Shown piece by piece: positions 35,474 through 45,417 of a stretch of DNA of 64,000 nucleotides (position 1 is the first letter of the stretch; each line of letters opens with the position of its first letter). This DNA is from Hyphomicrobiaceae bacterium (lineage in GTDB: Bacteria; Pseudomonadota; Alphaproteobacteria; Rhizobiales; Hyphomicrobiaceae). Where the stretch lies: contig JAEUMD010000008.1 in NCBI GenBank assembly GCA_016793635.1, forward strand, positions 310,001 through 374,000, given 5' to 3'. A program made the position numbers and the translations under genes. The notes beneath the pieces are model-generated. The model ran no database searches, had not been told where the DNA came from, and was given only the letters and a program-made list of their open reading frames with translations.

Positions 35474-36827
35474 CGCTCACCTCCCGTGATCGCTTGAGGA
35501 ATGGATCGAGACTTTCCGGAGTCGGCTGTTGCAGCGCGCCCTGCCACAAGTTCGCGACCTCGAAGATGAGATCGCGAACTCCCTCGTAGAGGATCGTGCG
35601 CCGGTACTGACTTCCGATGCGGTCGAAGATCGGGAAGCCGACACGCAAGTGCGGTACGCCGAGTCGCTCGGCTGCTTGCCGCCCGTGACTGTGTGTCACC
35701 ACCAGATCGCAGCCGTTCGCACCGGCTTCGTCTTCGAGATCGCGCAGGTCCCCCACAGTGACCCGCTCGGAGATTACGCGATCGAGAACCGACGAATGCG
35801 CCGATGTCGTCACCGCCGCACTTACTTCTGCACCGAGACCGGCGAAGAACGCTGAAAGTCCGAAGAGCAAGTCGGGTTCCGCCCCGATCGCGACCTTCTT
35901 GCCGGCGAAATGGAAGTGCCCGTCGAGCATCGCATCGGTGAGTTGGTTACGACGGCGGCGGATCTGTGCCGGAACCGGCTGGCGTGAAAGCTCCGAAAGG
36001 AGGGCGATGAAGCGATCGATGCTCTTTAGCCCCGTGAGCTGATCGAACACCATGAACGGCACGTCGCAGCGCTCTTGGATGAGCTGCGCCGGGCGGCGCA
36101 TGTGCTCGCCGATGGCGATGGTGAATGCCGAGCGTCCGGCATTTCGAATACACGCGACGGGCGTTCCGCCGTACGTCGTTGGAAGCCACTTTTCCGGAAT
36201 GGTGCCGTCGAGTGAGCCCGAGATGTCGGGCAGGATGATCGGATCGAGGCCGAACGCTGCGCAGGTATCGCGCAGCAACTCGACATCTGCGACGGTGAGA
36301 TGCGATCCGGGCAGTATGTTCACCTGTCGCGCCATGCGTTCTCCCGGCGCCACAAGGCTTTCCACCAAGGCCGACACCGCCTTGGTCCATCCCTCCTCGA
36401 TGGCACCGTCGAAGTCCGGAGTCGATACGAGAACGATCTCTGTTCCTGCCAGCTCCGCGGCGCGCCGCAACTTGATGGACGCCAGATCACCGGCAAAATC
36501 CTCGCCGCGGGTCTCGACGAGTGCCGTCGTGCAAACACCGATAAGCTTGGGCTGCGTCCGCTGCTTCAAATTCAGGATCGCTTCCTCGAGGTGATCCGCG
36601 CCGCCGAGAATCGTCGAGACCTCATCCATCGCCGTAGTCTGCAGCGGAATGGTCTCCTTGAAATGGCGCACGAACAGCACGAGGGCGAATGAGGTGCACC
36701 CCTGACTCCCGTGGAATAACGGAACCGATCCTTCGATGCCGAGGAACGCAAAGGCGGCGCCCAGGGGTTGTGAAGACTTCAGCGGATTGACTGCCGCGGC
36801 CTTGCCGGAGAGAACGATTTTCGCCAT
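35445..36827 (-). CDS. nifN: Nitrogenase MoFe-cofactor scaffold subunit NifN
   Basis: A 460-residue NifK-like protein. The N-terminus VNPLKSSQPLGAAFAFLGIEGSVPLFHGSQGCTSFALV holds the P-cluster-type cysteine region. The rest follows the NifN pattern, for example VDVELLRDTCAAFGLDPIILPDISGSLDG. With NifE it forms the scaffold on which NifB-co is converted to FeMo-cofactor. The start at 36827 is 11 bases after the nifE stop; sequence upstream in frame overlaps nifE and is not coding. Confidence 0.96.
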   Translation of the reverse strand: MAKIVLSGKAAAVNPLKSSQPLGAAFAFLGIEGSVPLFHGSQGCTSFALVLFVRHFKETIPLQTTAMDEVSTILGGADHLEEAILNLKQRTQPKLIGVCTTALVETRGEDFAGDLASIKLRRAAELAGTEIVLVSTPDFDGAIEEGWTKAVSALVESLVAPGERMARQVNILPGSHLTVADVELLRDTCAAFGLDPIILPDISGSLDGTIPEKWLPTTYGGTPVACIRNAGRSAFTIAIGEHMRRPAQLIQERCDVPFMVFDQLTGLKSIDRFIALLSELSRQPVPAQIRRRRNQLTDAMLDGHFHFAGKKVAIGAEPDLLFGLSAFFAGLGAEVSAAVTTSAHSSVLDRVISERVTVGDLRDLEDEAGANGCDLVVTHSHGRQAAERLGVPHLRVGFPIFDRIGSQYRRTILYEGVRDLIFEVANLWQGALQQPTPESLDPFLKRSREVSDERPSPSTH

Positions 36828-36838
36828 GTCCGCCTCCC

Positions 36839-38350
36839 TCAACATTCGCCCATGTCGTCCGCGCCCATCGCCGCAAACTTGCGTCGTGTATGCGCGACAA
36901 ACGACACGTCGGGCTCCATGTCGTGATTGGGCGTGATAGCCTGCTGGAACGCTGGACCGACGCAGTAGCCAGCGGCGTCCCACGGCGCCGGCTCCCGCAC
37001 CGTGGCCCATACCGGATTGGAGATCGCGCGATCGATCTGGCGTACCAGCTCAACCATGCCGTCATATCCGGCATACGGGTGATGGCGCTCCTGGTTGATA
37101 TCGAGCCACGGCGTCTTGGCCTTCAGGGCGATGAACTGCGTGCGACCGCCCGACAACATGATGTCGGCCTCGCCATCGGCCAACATTCTGTAAAGATCGC
37201 GCGGCGCCATCGACTCGAACATGTGCGGATCATCCTTCATCAGCTCCCGGATCCGCTCCTTGTCCTCATCCGTCGACTTCTTGATCGATGTGCCGACAAT
37301 CTCCATCCCGACCTCCATCAGCGCGGAAACGACGGACCACGACTTGACGCCACCCGTATTGAGGAGAACGCGCTTACCGGCCAGCCGCTCGCGATAGGGG
37401 GCTAGCGCCGCCCATGCGCGCCTTTCCTCATCCGAGATCAGTGCCTCACATCGAGTGACGAGATCACCAGGAGCACCGCGTTCGACGAGCAGGCGCGCGG
37501 TCTGGCGCAACGCCTCCGACGTGTCGGAAATGCCGTAGAATGAACCCTCGAAGAACGGAATGCCCCAGCGCTCATCCATTTTCCGCGCGAGATTGATGAG
37601 CGCGGTCGAGCAGACCATCATATTGACGCGCGCCGTATGCGCGGCCGCAACGTCGGCATAGCGTGCGTCGCCTGGCACACTTGCTCGAATGCGGATGCCG
37701 AGCCTCTCGAACAGCGGCTTCACCATCCAAAACTCGCCGGATAGATTGAACTCGCCGAGCACATTGATATCGGTCGGCCCTGCGTCCTCCGGTTCGCGCG
37801 TTCCGATGACGTGGTCGATCAGCGCTTCTCCGGCAAGCTTGTTGCCGAGGTTCTTCGAACCGACGAATCCTGGAGCATTGACGGGAACGACCGGGAGGCC
37901 GAGCGTCTCGGCAGCGTGTCGGCATACGGCTTCGATATCGTCGCCGATGAGGGCGGTGACACACGTCGAGTAGACGAAGATTGCGGGCGGCGCGTAGCGC
38001 TCGGCGATCTCGCGGATCGCCTTCAGGAGCTTCTTTTCGCCGCGCCCCATCACGATATCGAGTTCGGACAGATCCGTCGTGAAGCTCGTGCGCCACAGGT
38101 CTGGCCCGGAAGAAGCAGCGCCACGATTGTCCCACGAGTTGCCTTCGCACGCGAGCGGCGCATGGATGAGATGCGCGACATCGGTGATAGGTTGCAGCGC
38201 AATCTTTGCGCCATCGAACGCGCAGCCACCAGCGGCGGCGCCCGGCGTCAGAGGCTTGGAGCAACCCTTCTTGCGTTCCTTCTCGCCCTTGGCCTGGTTC
38301 TTGTCACAGGCGGGCTCCTCGAAGACGTGAGCGATCTTGTCCTTCAACAT
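36839..38350 (-). CDS. nifE: Nitrogenase MoFe-cofactor scaffold subunit NifE
   Basis: A 503-residue NifD-like protein. The N-terminal region has PACDKNQAKGEKERKKGCSKP and CAFDGAKIALQPITDVAHLIHAPLACEGNSWDNRG, typical of Nif[22 protein letters not shown] marks a second cysteine region, and NHDMEPDVSFVAHTRRKFAAMG closes the protein. It pairs with NifN in FeMo-cofactor assembly. It follows nifK by 60 bases on the same strand, with no new sigma-54 promoter seen. Confidence 0.97.
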   Translation of the reverse strand: MLKDKIAHVFEEPACDKNQAKGEKERKKGCSKPLTPGAAAGGCAFDGAKIALQPITDVAHLIHAPLACEGNSWDNRGAASSGPDLWRTSFTTDLSELDIVMGRGEKKLLKAIREIAERYAPPAIFVYSTCVTALIGDDIEAVCRHAAETLGLPVVPVNAPGFVGSKNLGNKLAGEALIDHVIGTREPEDAGPTDINVLGEFNLSGEFWMVKPLFERLGIRIRASVPGDARYADVAAAHTARVNMMVCSTALINLARKMDERWGIPFFEGSFYGISDTSEALRQTARLLVERGAPGDLVTRCEALISDEERRAWAALAPYRERLAGKRVLLNTGGVKSWSVVSALMEVGMEIVGTSIKKSTDEDKERIRELMKDDPHMFESMAPRDLYRMLADGEADIMLSGGRTQFIALKAKTPWLDINQERHHPYAGYDGMVELVRQIDRAISNPVWATVREPAPWDAAGYCVGPAFQQAITPNHDMEPDVSFVAHTRRKFAAMGADDMGEC

Positions 38351-38410
38351 GGCCCGCCTCCCGCATCATGAAGGTTGGCTCTCCCCGCCCGAGCAGGGAG
38401 AGCCTATGCG

Positions 38411-39949
38411 TCATCGAGTGAGATCGAACGAGTAATCGGATACGCCCGGCTCGTTCGTGTCGATGTCCATTGTGTCCATGATCTTGTCGAGCAGGGTCAC
38501 CAGCACGCGCAGCGCGCCCTGATAGCCCATCGTCGGGAAGCGATGGTGATGGTGGCGATCGAACACCGGGAAGGTCAGACGGATGAGCGGGATCTTGAGA
38601 TCGCGCTCGAGATACTTGCCGTACGAGTTGCCGATGATGTAATCGGTCGGCTCCGTCGCCAACAGCGACCTCAGGTGCCACAGGTCCTTGCCGGCCCACA
38701 CCTGGCAGCCCTTGCCGAACGGCGAGGAAGCGAGCAGCACCTTCATCTGCGCCTCCCACTCCTTGGTACCGTTCGTCGCGAGGCAGTGCGTCGGCTCGCC
38801 ACCGGTTTCCATGACGAAACGCGCCATGGCATAGACGAAGTCGGGATCGCCGTAGATCGCATACTTCTGGCCGTGCAACCACGACTGGCTGTCCGCCATG
38901 GCGTCGATCAGGCGGCCCCGCTCGAGACGCAGCGCCTCCGGGATCTCCTTCCCGGTCAACTCCGAGATCTTCATCAGCAGCTCGTCCGTGGCCTTCACGC
39001 CCATCGGATAGTGGAACGACGCGGTCTGCTGGCCGAACGAAGCGATGTATTCCATCGTCTTCGGCGTGCAGTAGTTCTGAAGCGAAAGCGTCGCCTTGGC
39101 GTCAAGCCCACCCTTGACCTCATCCAGAGTGGTGCCGCCGTCGTACATGCGGTACTCGCCGTCCGATGGCGTATCGAAGTTGTCGGCGGCGTCGGAGATG
39201 AAGGTGTACTCGACACCCATCAGGTCGAGAATGCGCTTCAGCTCGCGGTTGTTGCCGACGCAATAGCCGTCGAAGCCTGGAATGATATTGAGCTTCGTAC
39301 CGGGCGTAGCGGTCTTGCCCTTCCAGAAGTGCTCAACGATGCCCTTGATCATGTTGTCGTAGCCGTTCACGTGGCTACCGACGAACGCGGGCGTGTGCGC
39401 GAACGGGACGTCGAAGTCCTGCGGCACCGAGCCCTTGCCCTTGGCCTGCTCGATGAACGAGTGCAAGTCGTCACCGATGACTTCCGCCATGCAGGTCGTC
39501 GACACCGCGATCATCGCGGGATCGTAGAGCGCCTTCGTATTGGCGAGGCCGTCGACCATGTTGTTGAGGCCGCCGAAAACCGCTGCGTCCTCGGTCATGG
39601 AGGACGACACGGCGGAGCACGGCTCCTTGAAGTGGCGCGACAGGTGCGAGCGGTAGTAGGCGACGCAGCCCTGCGAGCCATGCACGAAACTCATGGTGCG
39701 CTCGAAGCCAGCTGCGGCGAAGACGGCGCCGAGCGGCTGGCACGCCTTGGCCGGATTCACGCACAGCGCTTCACGTGCCAGGTTCTTCTCGCGGTACTCC
39801 CAGGTCTTCGTCCAGTCGGCCACCTGCTCGACCTTTGCGTCCGGGTGGCCACCCTCGTACTTTTCCTTCTTGTTCTTCAACATCTCGACGTATTCGGGCT
39901 GACGGAACAGCGGCCGGTGGTCGAGCACCTTCTCAGCTGATTGCGGCAT
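38411..39949 (-). CDS. nifK: Nitrogenase MoFe protein beta chain NifK
   Basis: A 512-residue beta subunit of dinitrogenase. P-cluster cysteines are in [42 protein letters not shown] and [16 protein letters not shown]. Other typical motifs are [19 protein letters not shown] and the C-terminal [12 protein letters not shown]. The start at 39949 follows GGAGAA by suitable spacing and gives the usual N-terminus [20 protein letters not shown]. It is separated from nifD by 108 bases containing a strong stem-loop. Confidence 0.98.
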   Translation of the reverse strand: MPQSAEKVLDHRPLFRQPEYVEMLKNKKEKYEGGHPDAKVEQVADWTKTWEYREKNLAREALCVNPAKACQPLGAVFAAAGFERTMSFVHGSQGCVAYYRSHLSRHFKEPCSAVSSSMTEDAAVFGGLNNMVDGLANTKALYDPAMIAVSTTCMAEVIGDDLHSFIEQAKGKGSVPQDFDVPFAHTPAFVGSHVNGYDNMIKGIVEHFWKGKTATPGTKLNIIPGFDGYCVGNNRELKRILDLMGVEYTFISDAADNFDTPSDGEYRMYDGGTTLDEVKGGLDAKATLSLQNYCTPKTMEYIASFGQQTASFHYPMGVKATDELLMKISELTGKEIPEALRLERGRLIDAMADSQSWLHGQKYAIYGDPDFVYAMARFVMETGGEPTHCLATNGTKEWEAQMKVLLASSPFGKGCQVWAGKDLWHLRSLLATEPTDYIIGNSYGKYLERDLKIPLIRLTFPVFDRHHHHRFPTMGYQGALRVLVTLLDKIMDTMDIDTNEPGVSDYSFDLTR

Positions 39950-40024
39950 GACAATTCTCCATCGTTGACCGTCCGCCATACGGGACGCGTCTTGTGGAAG
40001 TGACAGCAATGGGTTCATTCAAGA

Positions 40025-40053
40025 CATGGTGCCGGCCGGTGTCCGGCACCATG
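40025..40053 (-). other. Stem-loop in the nifD-nifK spacer
   Basis: CATGGTGCCGG (40025-40035) and CCGGCACCATG (40043-40053) form a perfect 11-bp stem with a 7-base loop, starting five bases past the nifD stop. No U-tract follows. A likely role is to stabilise the nifHD message 3' end or tune nifK expression; this is inference from position. Confidence 0.7.
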
Positions 40054-40057
40054 CGGT

Positions 40058-41527
40058 TCAGGCGGCCTTCTTCCAGGGAGCGTCGAACATCTCCCAAACG
40101 GGATTGTTGATCGCGAGGTCCATGTCGCGCGCGAAGATCGCGAAGCCGTCGTAGCCGTGGTAGGGTCCCGAGTAGTCCCACGAGTGCATTTGACGGAACG
40201 GAATGCCCATCTTCTGCACCGGGTACTTCTCCTTGATGCCAGATCCGACGAGATCCGGACGCTTCTTCTCGATGAACTTTTCGAGCTCGTAACCGGTCAC
40301 ATCGTCGTAAATGAGCGTGCCGCCCTTCACGTAATGACCGGTGCGCTGATAGTCGTCACCGTGGCCGAACTCATAGCCCGTGCCCGTGATGATCATACCC
40401 AGATCCTCGTAGGCATTGACCACGTGACGCGGGCGAAGGCCGCCGACGTACAGCATGACAGTCTTGCCTTCGAGGCGCGGCCGGTACTTCGCGACAATCG
40501 CATCGACCAGGGGCTGGTACTTGGCGATGACGCGCTCGGCGCCCTCCTTGATCTTGTCGTCGAAGTGTGCGGCGATCTTGCGCAAGGACAGGGCGATCTG
40601 CGACGGGCCGAAGAAGTTGTACTCCTCCCACGGCATGCCGTACTTCTCTTCCATGTGACGGCAGATGTAGTTCATCGACCGATAGCAGTGGATGAGGTTC
40701 AGCTTGGCCTTCGGCGCGCGCTCGATTTCGGCAAGGGTCGCATCGCCGGACCAGTTGCCGACTACGTTGAGCCCCATCTCCTCGAGCAGGATGCGCGATG
40801 ACCAGGCGTCACCGCCGATGTTGTAGTCGCCGATCACGTTGACGTCGTAGGGGCCGGCCTCGTAGCCAGTTTCGCGCTTGTCGAAAACCCAGTCACGGAT
40901 CGCGTCGTTGGCGATGTGATGGCCGAGCGACTGAGAGACACCACGGAAGCCCTCGCACCGCACAGGCACGATGGTCTTGCCGGTCTCCTTGTTCTTCTTG
41001 CGCGACACCGCTTCGATGTCGTCGCCGATCAGGCCGATCGGACATTCCGACTGAATGGTGATGCCATTCGCCAGAGGGAACAGATCGTTGATCTCGTCGA
41101 TGATCTTCTCGAGCTTCTTGTCACCGCCGAAGACGATGTCCTTTTCCTGGAAGTCGGATGTGAACTGCATCGTCACGAAGCTGTCGACACCGGTCTTGCC
41201 GATGTAATAGTTGCGCCGCTGCGACCACGAGTATTGCCCGCAGCCGACCGGGCCATGGCTGATGTGCACCATGTCCTTGACCGGTCCCCACACGACACCC
41301 TTGGAGCCGGCATATGCGCATCCCCGAACGGTCATGACGCCGGGAATCGATTTGATGTTCGACTTCACGTCGCATTCACTCAGGGCGTTTCCGCTCTCGT
41401 CGGTTCCCTTGTCGGTGGCGACGTCGAGGTGCTTCTTGCGGCGCTTGGCGGCCTTGTCGGGATAAGCCGAAAGCACTTCCTCGATCAGCTTCTCATTGAA
41501 TTCCGGTGTATTTGTATAGTCGTCCAT
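40058..41527 (-). CDS. nifD: Nitrogenase MoFe protein alpha chain NifD
   Basis: A 489-residue alpha subunit. P-cluster cysteines are in [28 protein letters not shown] and [11 protein letters not shown]. FeMo-cofactor ligands are the Cys in [20 protein letters not shown] and the His in [16 protein letters not shown]. Length and residues are all intact, so the enzyme should be functional. The start ATG at 41527 lies seven bases from AGGAG; ATGs two and seven codons upstream are less well spaced. It follows nifH by 82 bases. Confidence 0.98.
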   Translation of the reverse strand: MDDYTNTPEFNEKLIEEVLSAYPDKAAKRRKKHLDVATDKGTDESGNALSECDVKSNIKSIPGVMTVRGCAYAGSKGVVWGPVKDMVHISHGPVGCGQYSWSQRRNYYIGKTGVDSFVTMQFTSDFQEKDIVFGGDKKLEKIIDEINDLFPLANGITIQSECPIGLIGDDIEAVSRKKNKETGKTIVPVRCEGFRGVSQSLGHHIANDAIRDWVFDKRETGYEAGPYDVNVIGDYNIGGDAWSSRILLEEMGLNVVGNWSGDATLAEIERAPKAKLNLIHCYRSMNYICRHMEEKYGMPWEEYNFFGPSQIALSLRKIAAHFDDKIKEGAERVIAKYQPLVDAIVAKYRPRLEGKTVMLYVGGLRPRHVVNAYEDLGMIITGTGYEFGHGDDYQRTGHYVKGGTLIYDDVTGYELEKFIEKKRPDLVGSGIKEKYPVQKMGIPFRQMHSWDYSGPYHGYDGFAIFARDMDLAINNPVWEMFDAPWKKAA

Positions 41528-41561
41528 GTCCATGCTCCTCGATGGCAATGGTCAAAGGGTT

Positions 41562-41597
41562 GCGCCGACGACCGAGTTCAAAGCTGCGGATCGGCGC
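41562..41597 (-). other. Inverted repeat in the nifH-nifD spacer
   Basis: GCGCCGA (41562-41568) and TCGGCGC (41591-41597) are perfectly complementary over 7 bp with a 22-base loop, starting 12 bases past the nifH stop. Similar structures are known to raise stability of the nifH message relative to the full operon; here it is seen by sequence only. Confidence 0.5.
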
Positions 41598-41609
41598 GGG
41601 TTCCTTCGA

Positions 41610-42789
<1,180 letters not shown>

Positions 42790-42805
42790 GAGAACGAAGT
42801 CGCAA

Positions 42806-43681
42806 TCAAGCTGAAGTCAATGCCGCAATGGCCTCGGGCAAGGCGCAAACAAGCGGCTCGATGCCCAGCTCTGCGAAGAAGCGTTCCTCCATGCGCGTCG
42901 GTTCGAAATCCATGACCGCGTAGCTGGCGCCACCGGACCGCTTCATGATCTGGCGGGCGTACGTGCGCAGCATCTGATCGTCGAATCGACAACCGACGAA
43001 CAGGAAGCCGCGCCCCGCGCGCCGTTCCTTCACCACGTCGGGTATTGGCGACTGGATGTCGATCTCGGTAAGCACTTCGACATAGTCGCTGTCTGCGACG
43101 AGGAAATTGCTTGCTGGCGAGACCGATCCGTGCGGCTTGTAGATGATCGTGCCGACGTCGGCGGCTTCGTCCGGAGTGATCTCGCGCCCGTCTGCCGCAT
43201 AACACTTGGTCCAGACATCGCGTGTCTCGAGTGCGCGCGTGACGCCTTGCACCTCGGCGAAATCACTACGGCCAGCGCTCGCGAACGCGCGTGACAATGC
43301 CGCATCATACCAGGTGTCGACGATCAGCGGGATGCATTGTCCGGCGAGCCAGGCGTGGAGGGGGCCTGGATCGACAGGAACCTTGAAGATGTCAGCGAGA
43401 AACGCCACGAGCGTCTTACGGTGACGCCGCTGCTCGATGAACTGCGCCGTTCCCCACATATTGCCGCGCAGCTTTGCTCCGACCGGCGCTCGCTCGTGCA
43501 GCGCCATCGCCAGAGCGATTGGCGTTGTCGGCACCGATGGAGCGGGGCCGCTCTCCAGTACTCCCGGCCCGAGATAGGGAATGATACGTCCGTTGCCGAT
43601 TTCCACCGCGATCTGCCGCAGTCGCCTTTGAGCTTCGGCCGGCGGGTCGAGCGTATCGGCCAATCGCAAGGCTCCCGTCAT
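42806..43681 (-). CDS. SIR2-like domain protein, nif-associated
   Basis: A 291-residue protein with a SIR2-type NAD-binding fold. Landmarks are the glycine loop IIPYLGPGVL (residues 33-42), IVDTWYDAALSRAF near 120-133 (equivalent to the TNYD region), YKPHGSV with His184 (equivalent to the catalytic HG), and FVGCRFDDQMLR at 228-239. No zinc-binding cysteine set was seen, so it is closer to SIR2-like NAD-processing proteins than to classical deacetylases. The start has AAGGA upstream. It is 48 bases after nifT and ends the nifB operon before a strong terminator. Its function in nitrogen fixation is unknown. Confidence 0.8.
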   Translation of the reverse strand: MTGALRLADTLDPPAEAQRRLRQIAVEIGNGRIIPYLGPGVLESGPAPSVPTTPIALAMALHERAPVGAKLRGNMWGTAQFIEQRRHRKTLVAFLADIFKVPVDPGPLHAWLAGQCIPLIVDTWYDAALSRAFASAGRSDFAEVQGVTRALETRDVWTKCYAADGREITPDEAADVGTIIYKPHGSVSPASNFLVADSDYVEVLTEIDIQSPIPDVVKERRAGRGFLFVGCRFDDQMLRTYARQIMKRSGGASYAVMDFEPTRMEERFFAELGIEPLVCALPEAIAALTSA

Positions 43682-43729
43682 GTCGAATTCCTTTCATTCA
43701 AGCCCGTCGGAACGGCGCGTGTCGATGGA

Positions 43730-43942
43730 TCACGCCGCATCTGCAAGCTTGCGTGCTTCCACCGTGATCGGCAGGCGCGTATCCGCCGCCATTTCAGGCA
43801 ACTCGAGCTTCCAACCGTTCTTCAGAAGCACCCAGCCGCCCCAGAGGGTCGCCTTCTCGGCCTCAACGACGGCCTCTTCGAGATCCTTCTTCGGCACGTA
43901 GACCGAATAGCCGGCGGCCACCTTTCGGATCATGACCTTCAC
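43730..43942 (-). CDS. nifT: NifT/FixU family protein
   Basis: A 70-residue NifT. The family pattern is clear: VKVMIRKVAAGYSVYVPKKDLEEAVV then LWGGWVLLKNGWKLELPEM. Function is unknown and nifT mutants have mild phenotypes in other bacteria. The start is a GTG at 43942 with AAGGAG seven bases upstream, and it overlaps the nifZ stop (GTGA). Some annotations may miss it because of the GTG and small size. Confidence 0.92.
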   Translation of the reverse strand: MKVMIRKVAAGYSVYVPKKDLEEAVVEAEKATLWGGWVLLKNGWKLELPEMAADTRLPITVEARKLADAA

Positions 43943-44250
43943 AATGAAACTCCTTTGTGGTCTGCAGTCTCTCCGCTCGCCGGGCCGAGATAGCGTGTCA
44001 GCTCCTTGCCGCGCATGCCGACGATCGTTCCCCGGTCGATCCATTCGACCGCGTAGATGAAGAACGCCTGCAGAAATGTGCCGATGTCGCGCACATAGCC
44101 GACCTCGCCTTTCTTCACGACGATCTCACCAATCTCCCGCCCCCGAACCGTCCCATCGTTGCGTATGTTCTTCAGCGACACGACCTTCTCGCCAGGCCGA
44201 AAGAGCGGCGGCTTGAAGATCTCGACGTCCTGCTCACGCCCCAGCCCCAT
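43939..44250 (-). CDS. nifZ: NifZ, nitrogenase P-cluster maturation protein
   Basis: A 103-residue NifZ. The motif FRPGEKVVSLKNIRNDGTVRGREIGEIVVKKGEVGYVRDIGTFLQ is typical, followed by VEWIDRGTIVGMRGKEL. NifZ assists formation of the second P-cluster in the MoFe protein. The start at 44250 is supported by GGAGG five bases upstream. It overlaps the LRV-protein gene upstream by 17 bases and nifT downstream by four. Confidence 0.92.
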   Translation of the reverse strand: MGLGREQDVEIFKPPLFRPGEKVVSLKNIRNDGTVRGREIGEIVVKKGEVGYVRDIGTFLQAFFIYAVEWIDRGTIVGMRGKELTRYLGPASGETADHKGVSL

Positions 44251-45019
44251 CGGTACCTCCATCACTTGAGACGATGCGCGCACGCGCCAAGTTACGGACC
44301 TCCAAATCCCGGTCGTGGACGAGGTAAGCGAGCAGCGCCTCCGGGCACCGCTCGGCAACGACGAAGCGCACACGCAGATCCTCGTCGTGGACGAGGATCT
44401 CGAGCTGATGCGGCTCTAGCCGCCGCGCCACCTCGAGGCGCACGAGCGGGTCGTCGTCGAACATCATCGGCACCAGGACGTCGGCGGGAGCCCGCTGTGC
44501 GACGATTCTCCGGACATCGCTGACCGGGTCGTTGCGCGCGACGACGAGAAGATCCGGCGAGGCCCGTCGCGCGGCGACGCAGCGAACCGCATAATCGCCA
44601 TCGCTGAGAAGATCGACGAGATCCTTCCCCTCGGCGCGATAGGCGACGGCAAGCCGCACCTTGCGGTCTCCGTCACGCTTCAGCGCGCCGAGTCGGTTGA
44701 CCGGCAGACGGTACGCAACCATCGCCCGGACATCGGGTTCCGGATCGTCCACGAGTTGTGGCATCAGAAAGACGCTCGCATGCTTGGCGGCCAGCACGCG
44801 CAGCTCCGCGTAGGAGTGTGACAGATAGCGGTTCGCCAGCGCCGGATTGTTGGCTAGGAATCTGTCGATCCGCTTCGAACGGCGGTCGCGCACGCAGATC
44901 CGCCCGAGATCGCAACGCCCCTCCGCGCGCATGGCCTCGTGCGGGCAGTCCTTGCACGAAACCGGACGCCCCAGCCAGTCGATCGCATCGCTGTCTTCCG
45001 CCGCGGAGATCTCCGACAT
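44234..45019 (-). CDS. 4Fe-4S-binding leucine-rich-repeat-variant (LRV) protein
   Basis: A 261-residue protein with an N-terminal cysteine cluster (Cys22, Cys25, Cys36, Cys42 in CKDCPHEAMRAEGRCDLGRIC). Tandem ~24-residue alpha-helical repeats follow, for example VRAMVAYRLPVNRLGALKRDGDRKVRLAVAYR and VRLEVARRLEPHQLEILVHDEDLRVR. This is the LRV family, whose founder in Azotobacter carries a 4Fe-4S cluster next to such repeats. It is regularly found near nifB/fdxN but its function is unknown. The start at 45019 follows GGGAGAG. Confidence 0.9.
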   Translation of the reverse strand: MSEISAAEDSDAIDWLGRPVSCKDCPHEAMRAEGRCDLGRICVRDRRSKRIDRFLANNPALANRYLSHSYAELRVLAAKHASVFLMPQLVDDPEPDVRAMVAYRLPVNRLGALKRDGDRKVRLAVAYRAEGKDLVDLLSDGDYAVRCVAARRASPDLLVVARNDPVSDVRRIVAQRAPADVLVPMMFDDDPLVRLEVARRLEPHQLEILVHDEDLRVRFVVAERCPEALLAYLVHDRDLEVRNLARARIVSSDGGTDGAGA

Positions 45020-45183
45020 CACGCTCTCCCGCTCAGCCTGGAGCACTCTGCAATGCGATGGAGACGCGCACGGTCCCCCGATCGCAAGCAAGCGCTCCAG
45101 ACACAGATTTCCGGGGCATCCCATTTCGCTCGCTCATCAGCGAGGCCGACATGTGCGGTCGAGCGATGCCCTGGCGCGGCCCA

Positions 45184-45378
45184 TCAGACCTTGACGCACG
45201 TCTTCGGCACCGGACAGACCTCGGCGCACTGCGGCTTGTCGAAGTGGCCGACGCACTCCACGCATTTCGCCGCATCGATGATGTAGGTATCGCCCTTCAT
45301 CTTGATGGCCGCCGTTGGACACTCGAACTCGCAAGCGCCGCAGACCGTGCACTGCGAAGCGATGATCTTGTAGGCCAT
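45184..45378 (-). CDS. fdxN: 2[4Fe-4S] ferredoxin FdxN
   Basis: A 64-residue bacterial-type ferredoxin with two cluster motifs: [18 protein letters not shown] and [23 protein letters not shown]. The second is the extended form with a longer loop, as in FdxN proteins. It follows nifB by 39 bases. FdxN is an electron donor to nitrogenase or to NifB. Confidence 0.94.
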   Translation of the reverse strand: MAYKIIASQCTVCGACEFECPTAAIKMKGDTYIIDAAKCVECVGHFDKPQCAEVCPVPKTCVKV

Positions 45379-45417
45379 GGTGAATGCTCCTTTGCCTTGG
45401 GTGACAGGGGGTGCGGC

